Assembly (NCBI GenBank): GCA_025462755.1
Contig: JAOAPF010000145.1
Coordinates: 1-53,549, forward strand
Source of the DNA: Edaphobacter sp.
GTDB taxonomy: Bacteria > Acidobacteriota > Terriglobia > Terriglobales > Acidobacteriaceae
Length of the DNA: 53,549 bases
Direction: 5' to 3'
Part shown: piece by piece, positions 44,301-53,487 of the stretch
Layout of the letters: each line of letters starts with the position of its first letter
Position numbering within the stretch: the stretch's first letter is position 1
Translations under genes and position numbers: made by a program
The notes under the pieces: model-generated
What the model was told of the DNA's origin: nothing
Database searches by the model: none
The model's input: only the letters and a program-made list of their open reading frames with translations

Positions 44301-47300
44301 CGCACCGGAAGACGTGGTTCACATTGAAGGACTCGAGGAAGAGCTACATCGTTTACTCGACCCTGCCAACGATGGATGGGCGGCAATTCTGGCCTTGCCT
44401 GAATGGGTCTGCAAGCATGCAGGCTTTAGCACTTTGCGCAATATGCTGCCGTCCAAAGAGAAGGCTCTGGAAATTGTGGGACTGTGGCTCGAAGACAAAT
44501 CCGCGTGGCACTTGGGTTTGAGTAAAGAATTTCAGATCCCCGAATTGAAACTTCTCCTCGCTCAACTTAGGGACTTCGAAGATCTGCCGGTTGCCGCCCT
44601 CGTGGTAAAACTTCAGTGCATTGGCCTTCGCGAGGATAGAGACAAAATCGACTCTTTGCTCACTAAGTACATATTGCCGAAGATATTGAAATCCTTTGAT
44701 TATCGGCAGAATGGTCCGGCGAGAATTGCAGCCATATTGCAAAGGTTGCAACGCGAGCAGAGCCGGGCGGCATTCGATTCATATTTAACCCAGGCGTGCC
44801 AAGATCGTGTAGTCGCTACGATTCTGCCCGAGCTCTCGCTGGTGAATCAGCTTGGTAAATGGGTACCATCACGTCAATTGATTTGGCCCTCTCTAAATCT
44901 CAATCCGGCTGTCCAACTTTGCACTGAGCAGAGTGGAATACTTCAATCCCTCCATGAGCGTTCAGGAGCAGGAGAGTGGCAAACCATAGGCGGCCAACAG
45001 GGCACAGCCACGATTGTGGCAAATCAGTTGACGGAAGCGCCCGATTTTGAGGCTGAGGCCAAGAAGCTGTCCGAGTATCTGAAGCCTTTCAGAACCGGAA
45101 ACGTGGGTGAAAATCTTCCCGCGGCACTTGTGGCTGTTCTTGGAGGGCACGCAGCGAACCAGACACTGTTGCAGGAGTTACTTGATGCTGGACTCAGACG
45201 TCAGCCAGACGATTTCCTTGCCCAATTATTGGGGGAGAAAACGGATGATCTAGCTCCATCTGTCAAATCTGAACGTTTCTTGATCGAGATTGTCAAAGGA
45301 GAAAGTTGCACGGTTGCGAACGTAATCGGCGAAACAATAGTAGTGGAGTTTACCAAGGAGATTACCAGCCTCCTCGTCGGAGATCCGTCAGTACTCTGGC
45401 GGCGCCACTACTACCAGAATCGTCCCGACACTGCATGTCATTTATTACGACTCAGATGGATTGAAACACCTGACGATCTGTCAGATCGGGTGGCAGTCTT
45501 CGCGTCAACGATCGAGACCATTCTCCTCAAAGTCCACTGCAACAGTGTCTCCGGTCGGTGTCCCAGTAACATCAAAGAGGTATTGCAAAGGATAGCTGAC
45601 GCTGGACAAGCGGACCTGCGGCGTAGTCAAAGCTATTTATTGGATATGGCAGAGGCTCGGCTTAAAGAGCTCGGAGTTAGGAAAATACCTGAATTCAGCG
45701 TAGTTCTGCAAGAGTTCGCCAAGGCACGAGACAGAAGGGTAGACGCAGAAGAATTATGTCAGCAAGCACCTGCCATCGCTAGACAACGCGAAGAAGATGC
45801 TAAGAGGCTGGTCGAGACTGCCAAGCAAGAACTGAGAAGACTCCTTGTGTCACCTGAAGAACTCGGAGCGCAGCTTTCACTCGTGGAAGCCGTTCGCCGA
45901 AAAATGGACGAGTTCCAATACGACCTAAGATCGGTCGCGTTCGAGATGTTTCAGAATGCAGACGATGCCGTGGCGGAACTTGAAGAGATGCAAAATGGCG
46001 CCAATAATCCTGGGTTGCGGCGGTTCGTTCTTCAGGTTGACAGCGAACGGGGACTGCTCGAATTCTTTCATTGGGGGCGCCCTATCAACTGTTACGAGTA
46101 TCCAGGGTTCCAGCAAGGACTCACACTGGGCTACGATCAGGATCTGCAGAAGATGCTGACGTTGAGTTTTTCGGATAAGGGAGTACAGCCAGAGAACCGA
46201 CCTTCTATTGTCACCGGACGTTTCGGCCTTGGTTTCAAGAGCGTTTTCTTCATTTCTGAGCGACCAGAAGTGGTCAGTGGCCGGCTGGCTTTCGAGATTA
46301 GAGGCGGCTTTTTCCCGGTCCCGCTCCTCTCCGAAACCGCAAAGGAAATACGCGACCGTGCAGCCACGCTTAGCGAATCGCGGCTTGCTCCCACCGCAAT
46401 AAGACTGAAATGGGAGATTAGCCGATTCTCTCAGATCGCCGACGCGATTGATGACTTCACCGCCGTCGCACCCGTGCTAACTGTCTTTTCGCGATGCATT
46501 CGATCATTGACTGTAAGCAAAAATGCCGAAACTGAAACATGGACAATTACAGAGAAAAGCATAACCGCGAGCGGCCGCGCGACTTACGCACAGGTTGGAA
46601 ACACGGCGTTCTTGTGTTTCAGGTGTTCACTCCGCTCCGATCAGCGCCCCGCCACCGTGCTATTTCAAGTGGGTTCGAATGGCATTTCGCATTTACCGGA
46701 CCATCTAAGCGGACTTTGGATAACCACGCCCACCGCGGAGCGCTCTGATCTCAAATACGCGTTGAATGCACCTTTCAAGCCAGATGCGGGTAGGCAGCGA
46801 TTAGCATTGAACAACCCCGACAATCGTGCAGTCGCCACGGATGTAGCAAGCATGTGGAAAGAAGCGTTGATCGAGCTTTTCGACGAGACGCGCGAGCACT
46901 GGAACCAATTTGCGACAATTCTTCGGCTTCATTCGAACGCAGGGTTCGATAGTTGGTGGCGAGAACTCTGGAAACTGATGACCCGCAATAATGTTCCGGT
47001 TGTGCATTGGGACCCAATCGGAGGCGGAAATGGCGGTCAGATACTGAGTTGGATTGCTTGGGGCAAATCGATAGGAGCTATGCGCGGATTGATTCAGCAG
47101 CGGCCGGCTATCCCAAGCGAGCTGCCCGACCACTATGCCAGATTGGTGAGGCAAGGTGATGTGCGATTTTCCGTCGTCGGCCTGTTAGCGAAGACCGAGA
47201 ATGGCTGTTTCGCTCATATTGCCGACTGGAGATCAACTCAGGCTGCATTTCCAGTTGGACAGACCGTACGATCGGATATCGCTGACTTTCTTAAGCGTGC

Positions 47301-48858
47301 AGAATTCTTATTTGAAGTGGAGAAGGTGACATTAGAGAGTGTGTTGAAAGCCGCGGTAGGGACTCACAACCGGGTGGATCATCAAACTGGCGACCGTATC
47401 GGCACCTTGCTCATCGAGTGCGATGCTGCTCTTCAATCAAACACGTTTGACGCACCAGAGGTGCAACAACTTCATGTCTGGTTGAAGGAGATCAGACTCC
47501 TTGGAAAGGATTGTGCCTACCATCCCGCAGATGAACTCGTCTGTGGCCGATCGCTTAGTGGCGTGATTGACGCAGATGAGGCTCGGCGAGCCGCGTTCGC
47601 TCCAGATGCTTCAGTACTCTCCGAGGATTACTCCGACGCCGCCTTACGTGTCTTCATCAAGGCTCGTCCTCGACTAACAGCCGGAGCTTCTTCGTTAGCC
47701 ACGTGGACAAGGGAGGCATCACACGCTAAACTTCTTGCCGTTTTCGGTTATTTAGTTCACGGCGTGCTGGGCCAAGAATTGGCTGACCAACTCGAACGAC
47801 CTTGGCTCGAAACTAAGATTGAAACACCTCCCTGGAGAGAATTGTCACCGGAGGAGCAACACGAGGTAAAACGTAAGTTTCAAAGGTGGAGTTCAACAGA
47901 CAAATTTATTGACGTGTCTCCACCGAATCTGAATCGTGAGATTAGACCAGAAATAAACAGCGAAGATGCATTTCGTCTTGTGTCGGCTTGGTGGAAGGAA
48001 AACGAAGCGCGTTATATCGCGGAATACGAGGACAAGACATATCCTCCTGGATTCCCCGGGACCCTGCCGTGGCCAGGGGAAAATGAATGGGACGTTGTGT
48101 CGGATCCATCAGCCCAGGCTCGGTGGTTGATCCTTTTCATTCACGCTGCCTTAGTGCCCCTCGGGTTCAACAAGATTGGCAGGGATCAGAGCTTTTCACA
48201 GTTTCTGGTATCCCACAGATGGTTGAGTGTTCTCGCCAAGATTCATGCCGAGCCTGAAGCTGTGTTGAACGCGTTGGATGACTATCTCGACGGATTTATT
48301 CAGAACACGCGGTATCACTTTCAGATGAGACAGTTCGTTGCTTTCTATTCTGTGGCGAAGAATATAGAGCCGTTGCTGCTTTCGCTCAGAGAGGCTGACC
48401 GGTCTTCGGGCCCGGAATCCTTTAGCTCTGTATTCAGTCCGAAGGCTAACCCTGCACTGTCGGGAACCGGAATCGATGCACCTCCCGTTAATGGAATGCT
48501 AGGTATAGGCACTTGTCAGTTGCTCCGCGAGCTATATCGACTCCGGCGACTGACCAATTCGTCGGGTTACCGGTTTGCTTTTACTCCAATCCGCAAGGTT
48601 AGGCGTCTTTGCAATTTACTTTTTGGTGTGTCTGATATGGACATTTCGTCTCATCAATCTTCGAGAGAAATATTCGAAGCCCTCAACAGGATGGGCGAGC
48701 GTTGTGGTTTGGATGCAACGTTCAATCACTGCTTCGATTTGCCATTTCAATTTCTTGCGGAAGACGAGGATCTTCGAGGCAAAGTTCTGCAGATAATGAT
48801 CAGCGACGAATCGCTCAGAGACGTTCTGGATGCTGCTCCTGATGAGGTCGAATCCTAA
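41344..48858 (+). CDS. 2504-aa sacsin-like protein with two GHKL ATPase modules
   Basis: The ATG follows GGAG by five bases. First HSP90-like ATPase module: KELIQNAEDANATRMDLLYL (~45-64, the N-box), LLVANNGVFTEGDRDAITQI, then GTKGTDERAIGRFGKGLKSI (G2 loop, ~113-120). Second module far downstream: SVAFEMFQNADDAVAELEEM (~1535) and IVTGRFGLGFKSVFFISERP (~1625). The ~1400 residues between and ~800 after are long, mostly helical and unlike any named domain. The double-module layout recalls eukaryotic sacsin, a large chaperone-like protein. Stop and next ATG share one base (TAATG), so it is coupled to a SNF2 translocase. Probably a nucleotide-driven clamp or chaperone in a defence complex; substrate unknown. 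Confidence 0.8.
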   Translation: MSTSTSTTPFASRRSGGVRHAPEADIESIRDLLQGCGSARSILKELIQNAEDANATRMDLLYLKGDPTSPFALLKGPGLLVANNGVFTEGDRDAITQINLGTKGTDERAIGRFGKGLKSIFAWCEAFFIIARTDLALGRQDNYIVDFFNPWHGWRRGEWDDEFSIHWDILAAETVRHLNTIYPVGKPWLALWFPLRHRAQGGGAQVADEWISSLFPGNNPEFYETFSSELRSLAPSLVTLRSLQRIEFIDCTADPRNSITLQFPSQSQRVPPPGATAGFVSHVNGTMLLHGSVGRDMEYQYCGLAGHLRNEEVAHLQDADDWRKVVQRTQISSSASHRAKGKPHFATLIASTAVSRDEKLGSLDLRWCVFFPVGKQPPGQLPLTLPDIRRHITINLHGFFFLDSDRLRIDGLEESFSPSSTTTQKTSLEWNRIVATHGTLARLPEAIAAFAEQQSFNNLQSRELADAVRQTWPWKEFQEAICHISTWRPRWRSGVETWNCISKQDSVLVIPTVADHREVLARVPALGPISEEFTLVAGTDEVTLPGLHRNTADGWPEELVLRLLENVQLASTGGQATANWLNRFLNDLHRNSAITPAIRERAVLLHLLPARDPATNTPVRLNAREWVESIDSGRLFTNDPESIRWITMLRSLLPDWSCHVAYAELPNWSSEPRPPICNAAAAADIILKQNSLGDFVHRSQLVDAFASSIHRDFKLRLAMRYLLHGEASDRHDQTKTLFLPSTQQREQIWPRLIEQLLDNEGGVDSWRLLHEQWAPILSLQVQQELKVATVDAAGAWIELRKGETELSSLAFPSDDWSGNDVFALLQGLFQAAQSKGDDAVPTLRKLRLHTLRGHPDDRVAVADSEGKLRDGFVLDAPIFESDLTLELRALWEKFLSKTNIVELIPTDTLASKVQQDIFREEVDGLDRLIQLDWNFVVRRSLFSEFPCEWAPLIMEAISRQGSQSISGVGPKFRETKWLPLALGGEIAPEDVVHIEGLEEELHRLLDPANDGWAAILALPEWVCKHAGFSTLRNMLPSKEKALEIVGLWLEDKSAWHLGLSKEFQIPELKLLLAQLRDFEDLPVAALVVKLQCIGLREDRDKIDSLLTKYILPKILKSFDYRQNGPARIAAILQRLQREQSRAAFDSYLTQACQDRVVATILPELSLVNQLGKWVPSRQLIWPSLNLNPAVQLCTEQSGILQSLHERSGAGEWQTIGGQQGTATIVANQLTEAPDFEAEAKKLSEYLKPFRTGNVGENLPAALVAVLGGHAANQTLLQELLDAGLRRQPDDFLAQLLGEKTDDLAPSVKSERFLIEIVKGESCTVANVIGETIVVEFTKEITSLLVGDPSVLWRRHYYQNRPDTACHLLRLRWIETPDDLSDRVAVFASTIETILLKVHCNSVSGRCPSNIKEVLQRIADAGQADLRRSQSYLLDMAEARLKELGVRKIPEFSVVLQEFAKARDRRVDAEELCQQAPAIARQREEDAKRLVETAKQELRRLLVSPEELGAQLSLVEAVRRKMDEFQYDLRSVAFEMFQNADDAVAELEEMQNGANNPGLRRFVLQVDSERGLLEFFHWGRPINCYEYPGFQQGLTLGYDQDLQKMLTLSFSDKGVQPENRPSIVTGRFGLGFKSVFFISERPEVVSGRLAFEIRGGFFPVPLLSETAKEIRDRAATLSESRLAPTAIRLKWEISRFSQIADAIDDFTAVAPVLTVFSRCIRSLTVSKNAETETWTITEKSITASGRATYAQVGNTAFLCFRCSLRSDQRPATVLFQVGSNGISHLPDHLSGLWITTPTAERSDLKYALNAPFKPDAGRQRLALNNPDNRAVATDVASMWKEALIELFDETREHWNQFATILRLHSNAGFDSWWRELWKLMTRNNVPVVHWDPIGGGNGGQILSWIAWGKSIGAMRGLIQQRPAIPSELPDHYARLVRQGDVRFSVVGLLAKTENGCFAHIADWRSTQAAFPVGQTVRSDIADFLKRAEFLFEVEKVTLESVLKAAVGTHNRVDHQTGDRIGTLLIECDAALQSNTFDAPEVQQLHVWLKEIRLLGKDCAYHPADELVCGRSLSGVIDADEARRAAFAPDASVLSEDYSDAALRVFIKARPRLTAGASSLATWTREASHAKLLAVFGYLVHGVLGQELADQLERPWLETKIETPPWRELSPEEQHEVKRKFQRWSSTDKFIDVSPPNLNREIRPEINSEDAFRLVSAWWKENEARYIAEYEDKTYPPGFPGTLPWPGENEWDVVSDPSAQARWLILFIHAALVPLGFNKIGRDQSFSQFLVSHRWLSVLAKIHAEPEAVLNALDDYLDGFIQNTRYHFQMRQFVAFYSVAKNIEPLLLSLREADRSSGPESFSSVFSPKANPALSGTGIDAPPVNGMLGIGTCQLLRELYRLRRLTNSSGYRFAFTPIRKVRRLCNLLFGVSDMDISSHQSSREIFEALNRMGERCGLDATFNHCFDLPFQFLAEDEDLRGKVLQIMISDESLRDVLDAAPDEVES

Positions 48859-51575
48859 TGGAATCCATTAATCAAATATCGCTCGGCTCCCCCGTGAGTC
48901 ACGCAAGCTTCGGCCGTGGCGTAGTTGAATATTCAAAGGGCGAGACGACCTTGGTTCGCTTTTCCACGCGAATCGAGGAGTGTCTTACCAGTGAATTGAC
49001 GATGTTGCGCTCTCCTGCTATCGCGTACCTAGAAGGTCAGGTTGCGCCCGCGTCACCCGTAGTTCTCCGTCTTTTAGCGGAAACTATCGGCGCAGTGAAC
49101 GATGCGTGGGGAGTCTTCTCGCCAAGTCGAATAGACCTGTATCCTCATCAGCTTTGGGTCTGTAGAAAAGTCACGGAGAGCTGGCCTGTCCGTTGGGTGG
49201 TCGCCGACGATGTCGGCCTTGGCAAGACCATCGAGGCCGGACTTATCCTTTGGAGGCTGTTTCGTCTGGGGCTCGTGCGGCGATTGCTTATTCTTTGCCC
49301 GGCTTCATTGGTTCAACAATGGCAGCAGCGGTTATTCACGATGTTCGACATACGTACGGCTCAATATGATCCCGATCAGGATACCGAGAAGGTCGATTTC
49401 TGGAAACTTAATCCGCACGTCGTGGCTTCGTTCCATACCTTGCGTGAGGGACGCGAAGGACGTCACGACCGAATGTTGAAAACCGATCCGTGGGATTTGA
49501 TAATTGTCGATGAAGCGCACCATTTGAACTTTGATGAAGCCTCAGGCATGACCTTAGCCCATAGGCTCATCAAAAAGCTTCAGGATGCAGAGCAACTCTC
49601 ATCGATTATCTTCTTCACGGGGACGCCGCACAGAGGCAAACACTTCGGTTTTCTCGCTCTTATGTCTCTGGTTCGTCCAGATCTCTTCGACCCCCGTAAG
49701 CCGGTCGACCACCAATTGACGCTCCTGCCTCAGGCGCTCATCCGCAATAACAAATACCACGTTACGAATCTCCGCGGGGAACGACTATTCAAACAACCGG
49801 TAGTGAATACAATTCCGTATCACTATAACGAGGTGGAGAGTCGCTTTTACCAGATGATGACTGAGTTCATCGGCTCTGGTCGCGCGTATGCTACGCGTCT
49901 TGACGGCAGCCAAGGGCGTGCCGTCATGTTGGTATTGATAGCACTGCAAAAATTGGCTTCCAGTTCAGTGGCCGCAGTAAGAAGCGCTCTTCAGAAGCGT
50001 TTGACGAAGCTTCAGCAGATGTCTCACGCTGTACAAGGGCGTCGTCAGGCCGAAAGCGAACGAGTTGCAAAGTTGGAATCCCTTGAAGACGATGTCGAAT
50101 CGTACAATCTCATCGCTGAAGAGGAAATCTCGAAGCTGAGTCTAGAGCTGATGGAGAACGAGTGTGATCGACTCAACGAGTTGATCGCTGCTGCTGACTT
50201 GGTAACCGCAGAAACAAAGATTGACACGATTGTGCAAAGCATCCGGCAATTACCAAGCGGAGAGTCCGTACTTCTTTTCACAGAATACAAGATTACTCAA
50301 GCGCTTCTGTTATCGGCGCTCTGGCGGGAATTTGGGGAAGCAAGCGCTACTTTTATCAACGGTGATGATGCGTTGCCCGATGTACTTACCGTTGGTGGCG
50401 CACATCGCCCATTGCATGAGCAAAGAGAGAACGCGAAAGATCGCTTCAACTCCGGAGAAGTTCGCTTTTTGGTTTCAACCGAGGCCGCAGGGGAAGGCAT
50501 TGATCTTCAGGAGCGGTGCTCGCGGTTAATACACGTTGATCTCCCCTGGAATCCGATGCGACTTCATCAGCGAGTCGGCCGCTTGAATCGGATTGGACAG
50601 AATGAAGTAGTGAAGGTAATGCTCTTTCAAAATCCGGATACGGTCGAGTCTCGCATCTGGGATCTCTTGAATGAAAAGCTTGAGCGTATCAGGCAGTCAA
50701 TCAACTCTGTCACAGAGGAACCCGAGGACTTGCATCAGCTTATTCTGGGAATTGCCCGCCCCGGAATGCTGGACACCGTCTTTTCACAAGCGCAGTTTGT
50801 TCCACGGGAAAAATTAGATCAGTGGTTTGACAGTCAGTCGGGACAAATGGGTGGGGAAGATGCGGTACGCGTGGTCCAGGACTTGCTGGGGCACGCTCAG
50901 CATTTCGATTTTGCTCAGGTTTCCGACCGGATTCCCAAGTTTGACTTGCCTGACCTTGCACCGTTTCTGCGACTCGCTCTCCGGCACAACAGACGCCAGC
51001 TGAGTGAAACAGACGGGATACTGGCGTTCAAGACACCCGAGGCGTGGCAAAAGGTTCTTGGAGTCAAACCGCGTTACGATGACCTCCACTTTGAACGAAG
51101 ACCATCTTCTCGGCGCAAAGGTGCGGTCCTGGGGGTGGGGAACCGGCTCTTCGATGCGGCGCTCTCTCAAGCGGGCCAATTTTCTGATACCTACGCCGTG
51201 ACCGCGGTCGACTCTGAGAGCGGAGTCTTGTTTGTCTTTCGTTGTTACGATCGGATAACAGGAAACGTTGCCCAGCCGAAGACCGTAGTGTATGGAGTCC
51301 ATGCGCAAGACAACTCGATTTGTATCCTCAATGACGGTCAAGTATTGAAAATACTCAACGAACTTGCCGGTGCTATTAAGTCCCCTACAGAGCTAGATCC
51401 GATTGCACAGATTCCCAATCCAGGTGATCCAAGAAGACTGGAGCAAGCTGAAGCATTGTTACGGGATGCATTGTCATCACTGGACCTCCCGTTCCGTCAA
51501 CCTGAAATCGAACTGGTGGGAATTCTCGCTGGAGTTGGCAACTCACTTGCTCTTCGTCACGAAAGCAGCACCTGA
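48858..51575 (+). CDS. SNF2-family helicase/translocase (second copy, DrmD-like)
   Basis: 905 aa. After a short N-terminal beta domain (VSHASFGRGVVEYSKGETTL) come Walker [21 protein letters not shown] (~117), CPASLVQQWQQRL, LIIVDEAHHLNFDE (~217) and FFTGTPHRGKHFGFL. Lobe 2 has LLFTEYKITQALLLSAL, LVSTEAAGEGIDLQERCSRL and WNPMRLHQRVGRLNRIGQ (~573-582). It shares its motif set with the DrmD-like protein at 28464-31235 but is a different sequence, so it is not a recent duplication. Encoded directly after, and coupled with, the sacsin-like ATPase. It has no recognisable nuclease domain. Confidence 0.88.
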   Translation: MESINQISLGSPVSHASFGRGVVEYSKGETTLVRFSTRIEECLTSELTMLRSPAIAYLEGQVAPASPVVLRLLAETIGAVNDAWGVFSPSRIDLYPHQLWVCRKVTESWPVRWVVADDVGLGKTIEAGLILWRLFRLGLVRRLLILCPASLVQQWQQRLFTMFDIRTAQYDPDQDTEKVDFWKLNPHVVASFHTLREGREGRHDRMLKTDPWDLIIVDEAHHLNFDEASGMTLAHRLIKKLQDAEQLSSIIFFTGTPHRGKHFGFLALMSLVRPDLFDPRKPVDHQLTLLPQALIRNNKYHVTNLRGERLFKQPVVNTIPYHYNEVESRFYQMMTEFIGSGRAYATRLDGSQGRAVMLVLIALQKLASSSVAAVRSALQKRLTKLQQMSHAVQGRRQAESERVAKLESLEDDVESYNLIAEEEISKLSLELMENECDRLNELIAAADLVTAETKIDTIVQSIRQLPSGESVLLFTEYKITQALLLSALWREFGEASATFINGDDALPDVLTVGGAHRPLHEQRENAKDRFNSGEVRFLVSTEAAGEGIDLQERCSRLIHVDLPWNPMRLHQRVGRLNRIGQNEVVKVMLFQNPDTVESRIWDLLNEKLERIRQSINSVTEEPEDLHQLILGIARPGMLDTVFSQAQFVPREKLDQWFDSQSGQMGGEDAVRVVQDLLGHAQHFDFAQVSDRIPKFDLPDLAPFLRLALRHNRRQLSETDGILAFKTPEAWQKVLGVKPRYDDLHFERRPSSRRKGAVLGVGNRLFDAALSQAGQFSDTYAVTAVDSESGVLFVFRCYDRITGNVAQPKTVVYGVHAQDNSICILNDGQVLKILNELAGAIKSPTELDPIAQIPNPGDPRRLEQAEALLRDALSSLDLPFRQPEIELVGILAGVGNSLALRHESST

Positions 51576-51656
51576 GCCGGACCGACGACATGATGGTTGG
51601 ACAGTGAATCTCAGCGTTTGTCCCTTGATGTATTGAGTGTGCGCTCGATTGCCTCC

Positions 51657-52133
51657 CTACTGCGCGGGGGGCGTCGCCATTCGATTCGTAGCGCGATCCC
51701 ACATGGTTTCAAAACGAGTTTCGAACAGCGCTGCCAGTGTCGTATCTATTTCGTAATGCACATCATTGTCCTGGCGCTTGAGGCCAGTCGGCGACCAGTT
51801 GGCCGACCCTGTACGCAGTAGAGCGCCGTCAATGACATAACTCTTGAAGTGCATCAGGTCCTGCGAAGCTTTCACAAGGACCTCGACCCCACCTGCCAGC
51901 AGCATTGCCGTGGTGGAAGAGCCGCGCTGGTTCTCCTGCATTGATTCTCTCGAATCACGGTAGACACGCACCCGTACTCCAGAGCGTGCCAGGCGAACCA
52001 GTTCCGCGGCCAGCTCACGATCCGTGAAGCTGTACATCGCCACATCGACACCCATGCAAGGTACTACCCTCTGAGCCGCGGGGTTGCGTTTGCAGCCCCT
52101 TCTCTTCGCAAAAAAAGTGCGCAATGGTGTCAA
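51657..52133 (-). pseudogene. Phospholipase-D-type nuclease, 5'-truncated
   Basis: 158-aa frame with a single PLD motif, MHFKSYVIDGALLRTGSANW (H-x-K-x4-D), followed by SPTGLKRQDNDVHYEID, as in Nuc-like endonucleases that work as dimers. The conserved start of the domain is visible from VDVAMYSFTDRELAAELVRL. What precedes it (RRGCKRNPAAQRVVPC) does not look like the usual strand and lacks a signal peptide or good ribosome site. The gene therefore seems to have lost its 5' end, possibly at the junction with the primase module. DISARM uses a PLD protein (DrmC), but this one stands alone on the opposite strand. Confidence 0.65.
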
Positions 52134-52258
52134 AAAGTGACCCTCTCATCTCGCTTAGATGGTAGATGCCAAGACTCGCCCACTCATAGGCGGGCGGCGG
52201 GGGCCTTTCCCTCCCCCGCACCCCTCCTAAGCCAAAAGGCATCTGGAAGGAGACATCG

Positions 52259-53113
52259 ATGGACAAGACCGAGTCCACTGTTCGCACTATGCTCACTGCC
52301 ATCGAGGCACCACTCTACGATCTCGGTGTCCTGAGTGAGCGTGGAATGCTTCCGGGACTCGACGGCATCTCGGCCGCTGCGGTCCTCGACAGGCTTTCTC
52401 TGCTCAAGTACCGCAATGCCCACGGCTCGCACATCTACATTCGCCCATCCGGGGAGCATCGTTTCACCACCCTCGACGATCTCAGCGAGACCTCGCTTGC
52501 GAGGCTCTCGGTCGACGGCTTCAACCCAAGTGCTATTGTCGAGACCAGCGCCGGCAACTTTCAAGTCTGGCTCAAGCACCCCAGAACGTTTCCGAAGCTC
52601 CTCGGAACCTTTGCCGCGCAGACATTGGCCGAGCGGCACGACGCTGACCCCAGCGCGGCGGACTGGAGGAGGTTTGGACGGCTGCCCGGCTTCACCAACT
52701 GCAAGCCTAAATACAGAAAGTCTGACGGCCTCTTCCCTTTCGTGCGCCTGCACAGCCACAGGGGACAACAGTACCCGATGGCGGAGGCCTTCGAGCAAGA
52801 GATAACGAAGCTCTACGAGGCCCGCGAGCAGGAATTCGAGGCGAGGCGTCTGCAAAGTTCTCATTCTCCCCGAATGGGACCGAGGTTATCGAACCTATCT
52901 CTTGAGCGATTCCGAAGCTCAACCAAGTACCAGGACCGGCCCGCCGCCGCCGACATCGCTTTCTGTGTCGCCGCTTTTGCCAATGGCATGACCGAGGACC
53001 GGATCGGATGTGCCCTTGAAGACGTTTACCTCTCCCGCGATCCCAGCCCTTCCAAGCGAGCTGCCTACATCCGGAGAACCATGGAGAAGGCGAGGAGATG
53101 GGCCGAGCGATGA
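52259..53113 (+). CDS. RepB-family DNA primase
   Basis: 284 aa after a strong AAGGAG site (6 bases before the ATG). It resembles the RepB/MobA-type primase of plasmids and integrative elements: LKYRNAHGSHIYIRPSGEHR, TTLDDLSETSLARL with FNPSAIVETSAGNFQVWLKH, and DPSAADWRRFGRLPGFTNCK followed by KYRKSDGLFPFVRL. The C-terminal part (AADIAFCVAAFANGMTEDRI) is the helical extension common to these proteins. It would prime replication of a mobile element's DNA. A 34-codon frame (53110-53214) overlaps the stop as ATGA and is less certain. Confidence 0.8.
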   Translation: MDKTESTVRTMLTAIEAPLYDLGVLSERGMLPGLDGISAAAVLDRLSLLKYRNAHGSHIYIRPSGEHRFTTLDDLSETSLARLSVDGFNPSAIVETSAGNFQVWLKHPRTFPKLLGTFAAQTLAERHDADPSAADWRRFGRLPGFTNCKPKYRKSDGLFPFVRLHSHRGQQYPMAEAFEQEITKLYEAREQEFEARRLQSSHSPRMGPRLSNLSLERFRSSTKYQDRPAAADIAFCVAAFANGMTEDRIGCALEDVYLSRDPSPSKRAAYIRRTMEKARRWAER

Positions 53114-53214
53114 ACATCGATGTCGCGATTCTCCTTTATGGTTCTTCCTTCCTGCGCGTCAGTGGCGGCTCTTTGGACTCTGAGCTGGCTTTTGCTACTC
53201 GCGCCATGAGGTAA
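53110..53214 (+). CDS. 34-aa frame overlapping the primase stop
   Basis: ATG at 53110 inside GCGATGA, ending TAA at 53212-53214 (MNIDVAILLYGSSFLRV and a Gly/Ser/Leu-rich end). The 4-base overlap suggests coupling, but length and composition give no identification. The rest of 53215-53487 is a high-GC stretch without a supported gene. Confidence 0.25.
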   Translation: MNIDVAILLYGSSFLRVSGGSLDSELAFATRAMR

Positions 53215-53487
53215 GGCCATTGAACAGGACGGCTCCCTTCCGGTTTTCCTTTCTATCTGCGTTCAGCGTGCCGCGCTCAAAACACCCCCGCCCTTCGGAC
53301 GCACGCTCTCCTTCCGAGAATCCGCTGCGCGCCTCGCAAGAGGTGCGGACTCCTGCCCCCAGGCAAGCTGTGGTCCCCTTCCGCAGATTCGGTCCAGTCG
53401 CCGAGGGAGTGGGTCGCGACGGCACACCCTCCGGGCAAGCATGTACCGCAGACAGCGGACAAACCAAAAGAAACGGAGCCAAACACC

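Noticed and set aside
53195-53482. Overlapping 87-95 aa minus-strand frames before ssb
   Set aside because: Arg/Gly/Ala-rich products of high-GC sequence in several frames at once, with no domain or ribosome site.
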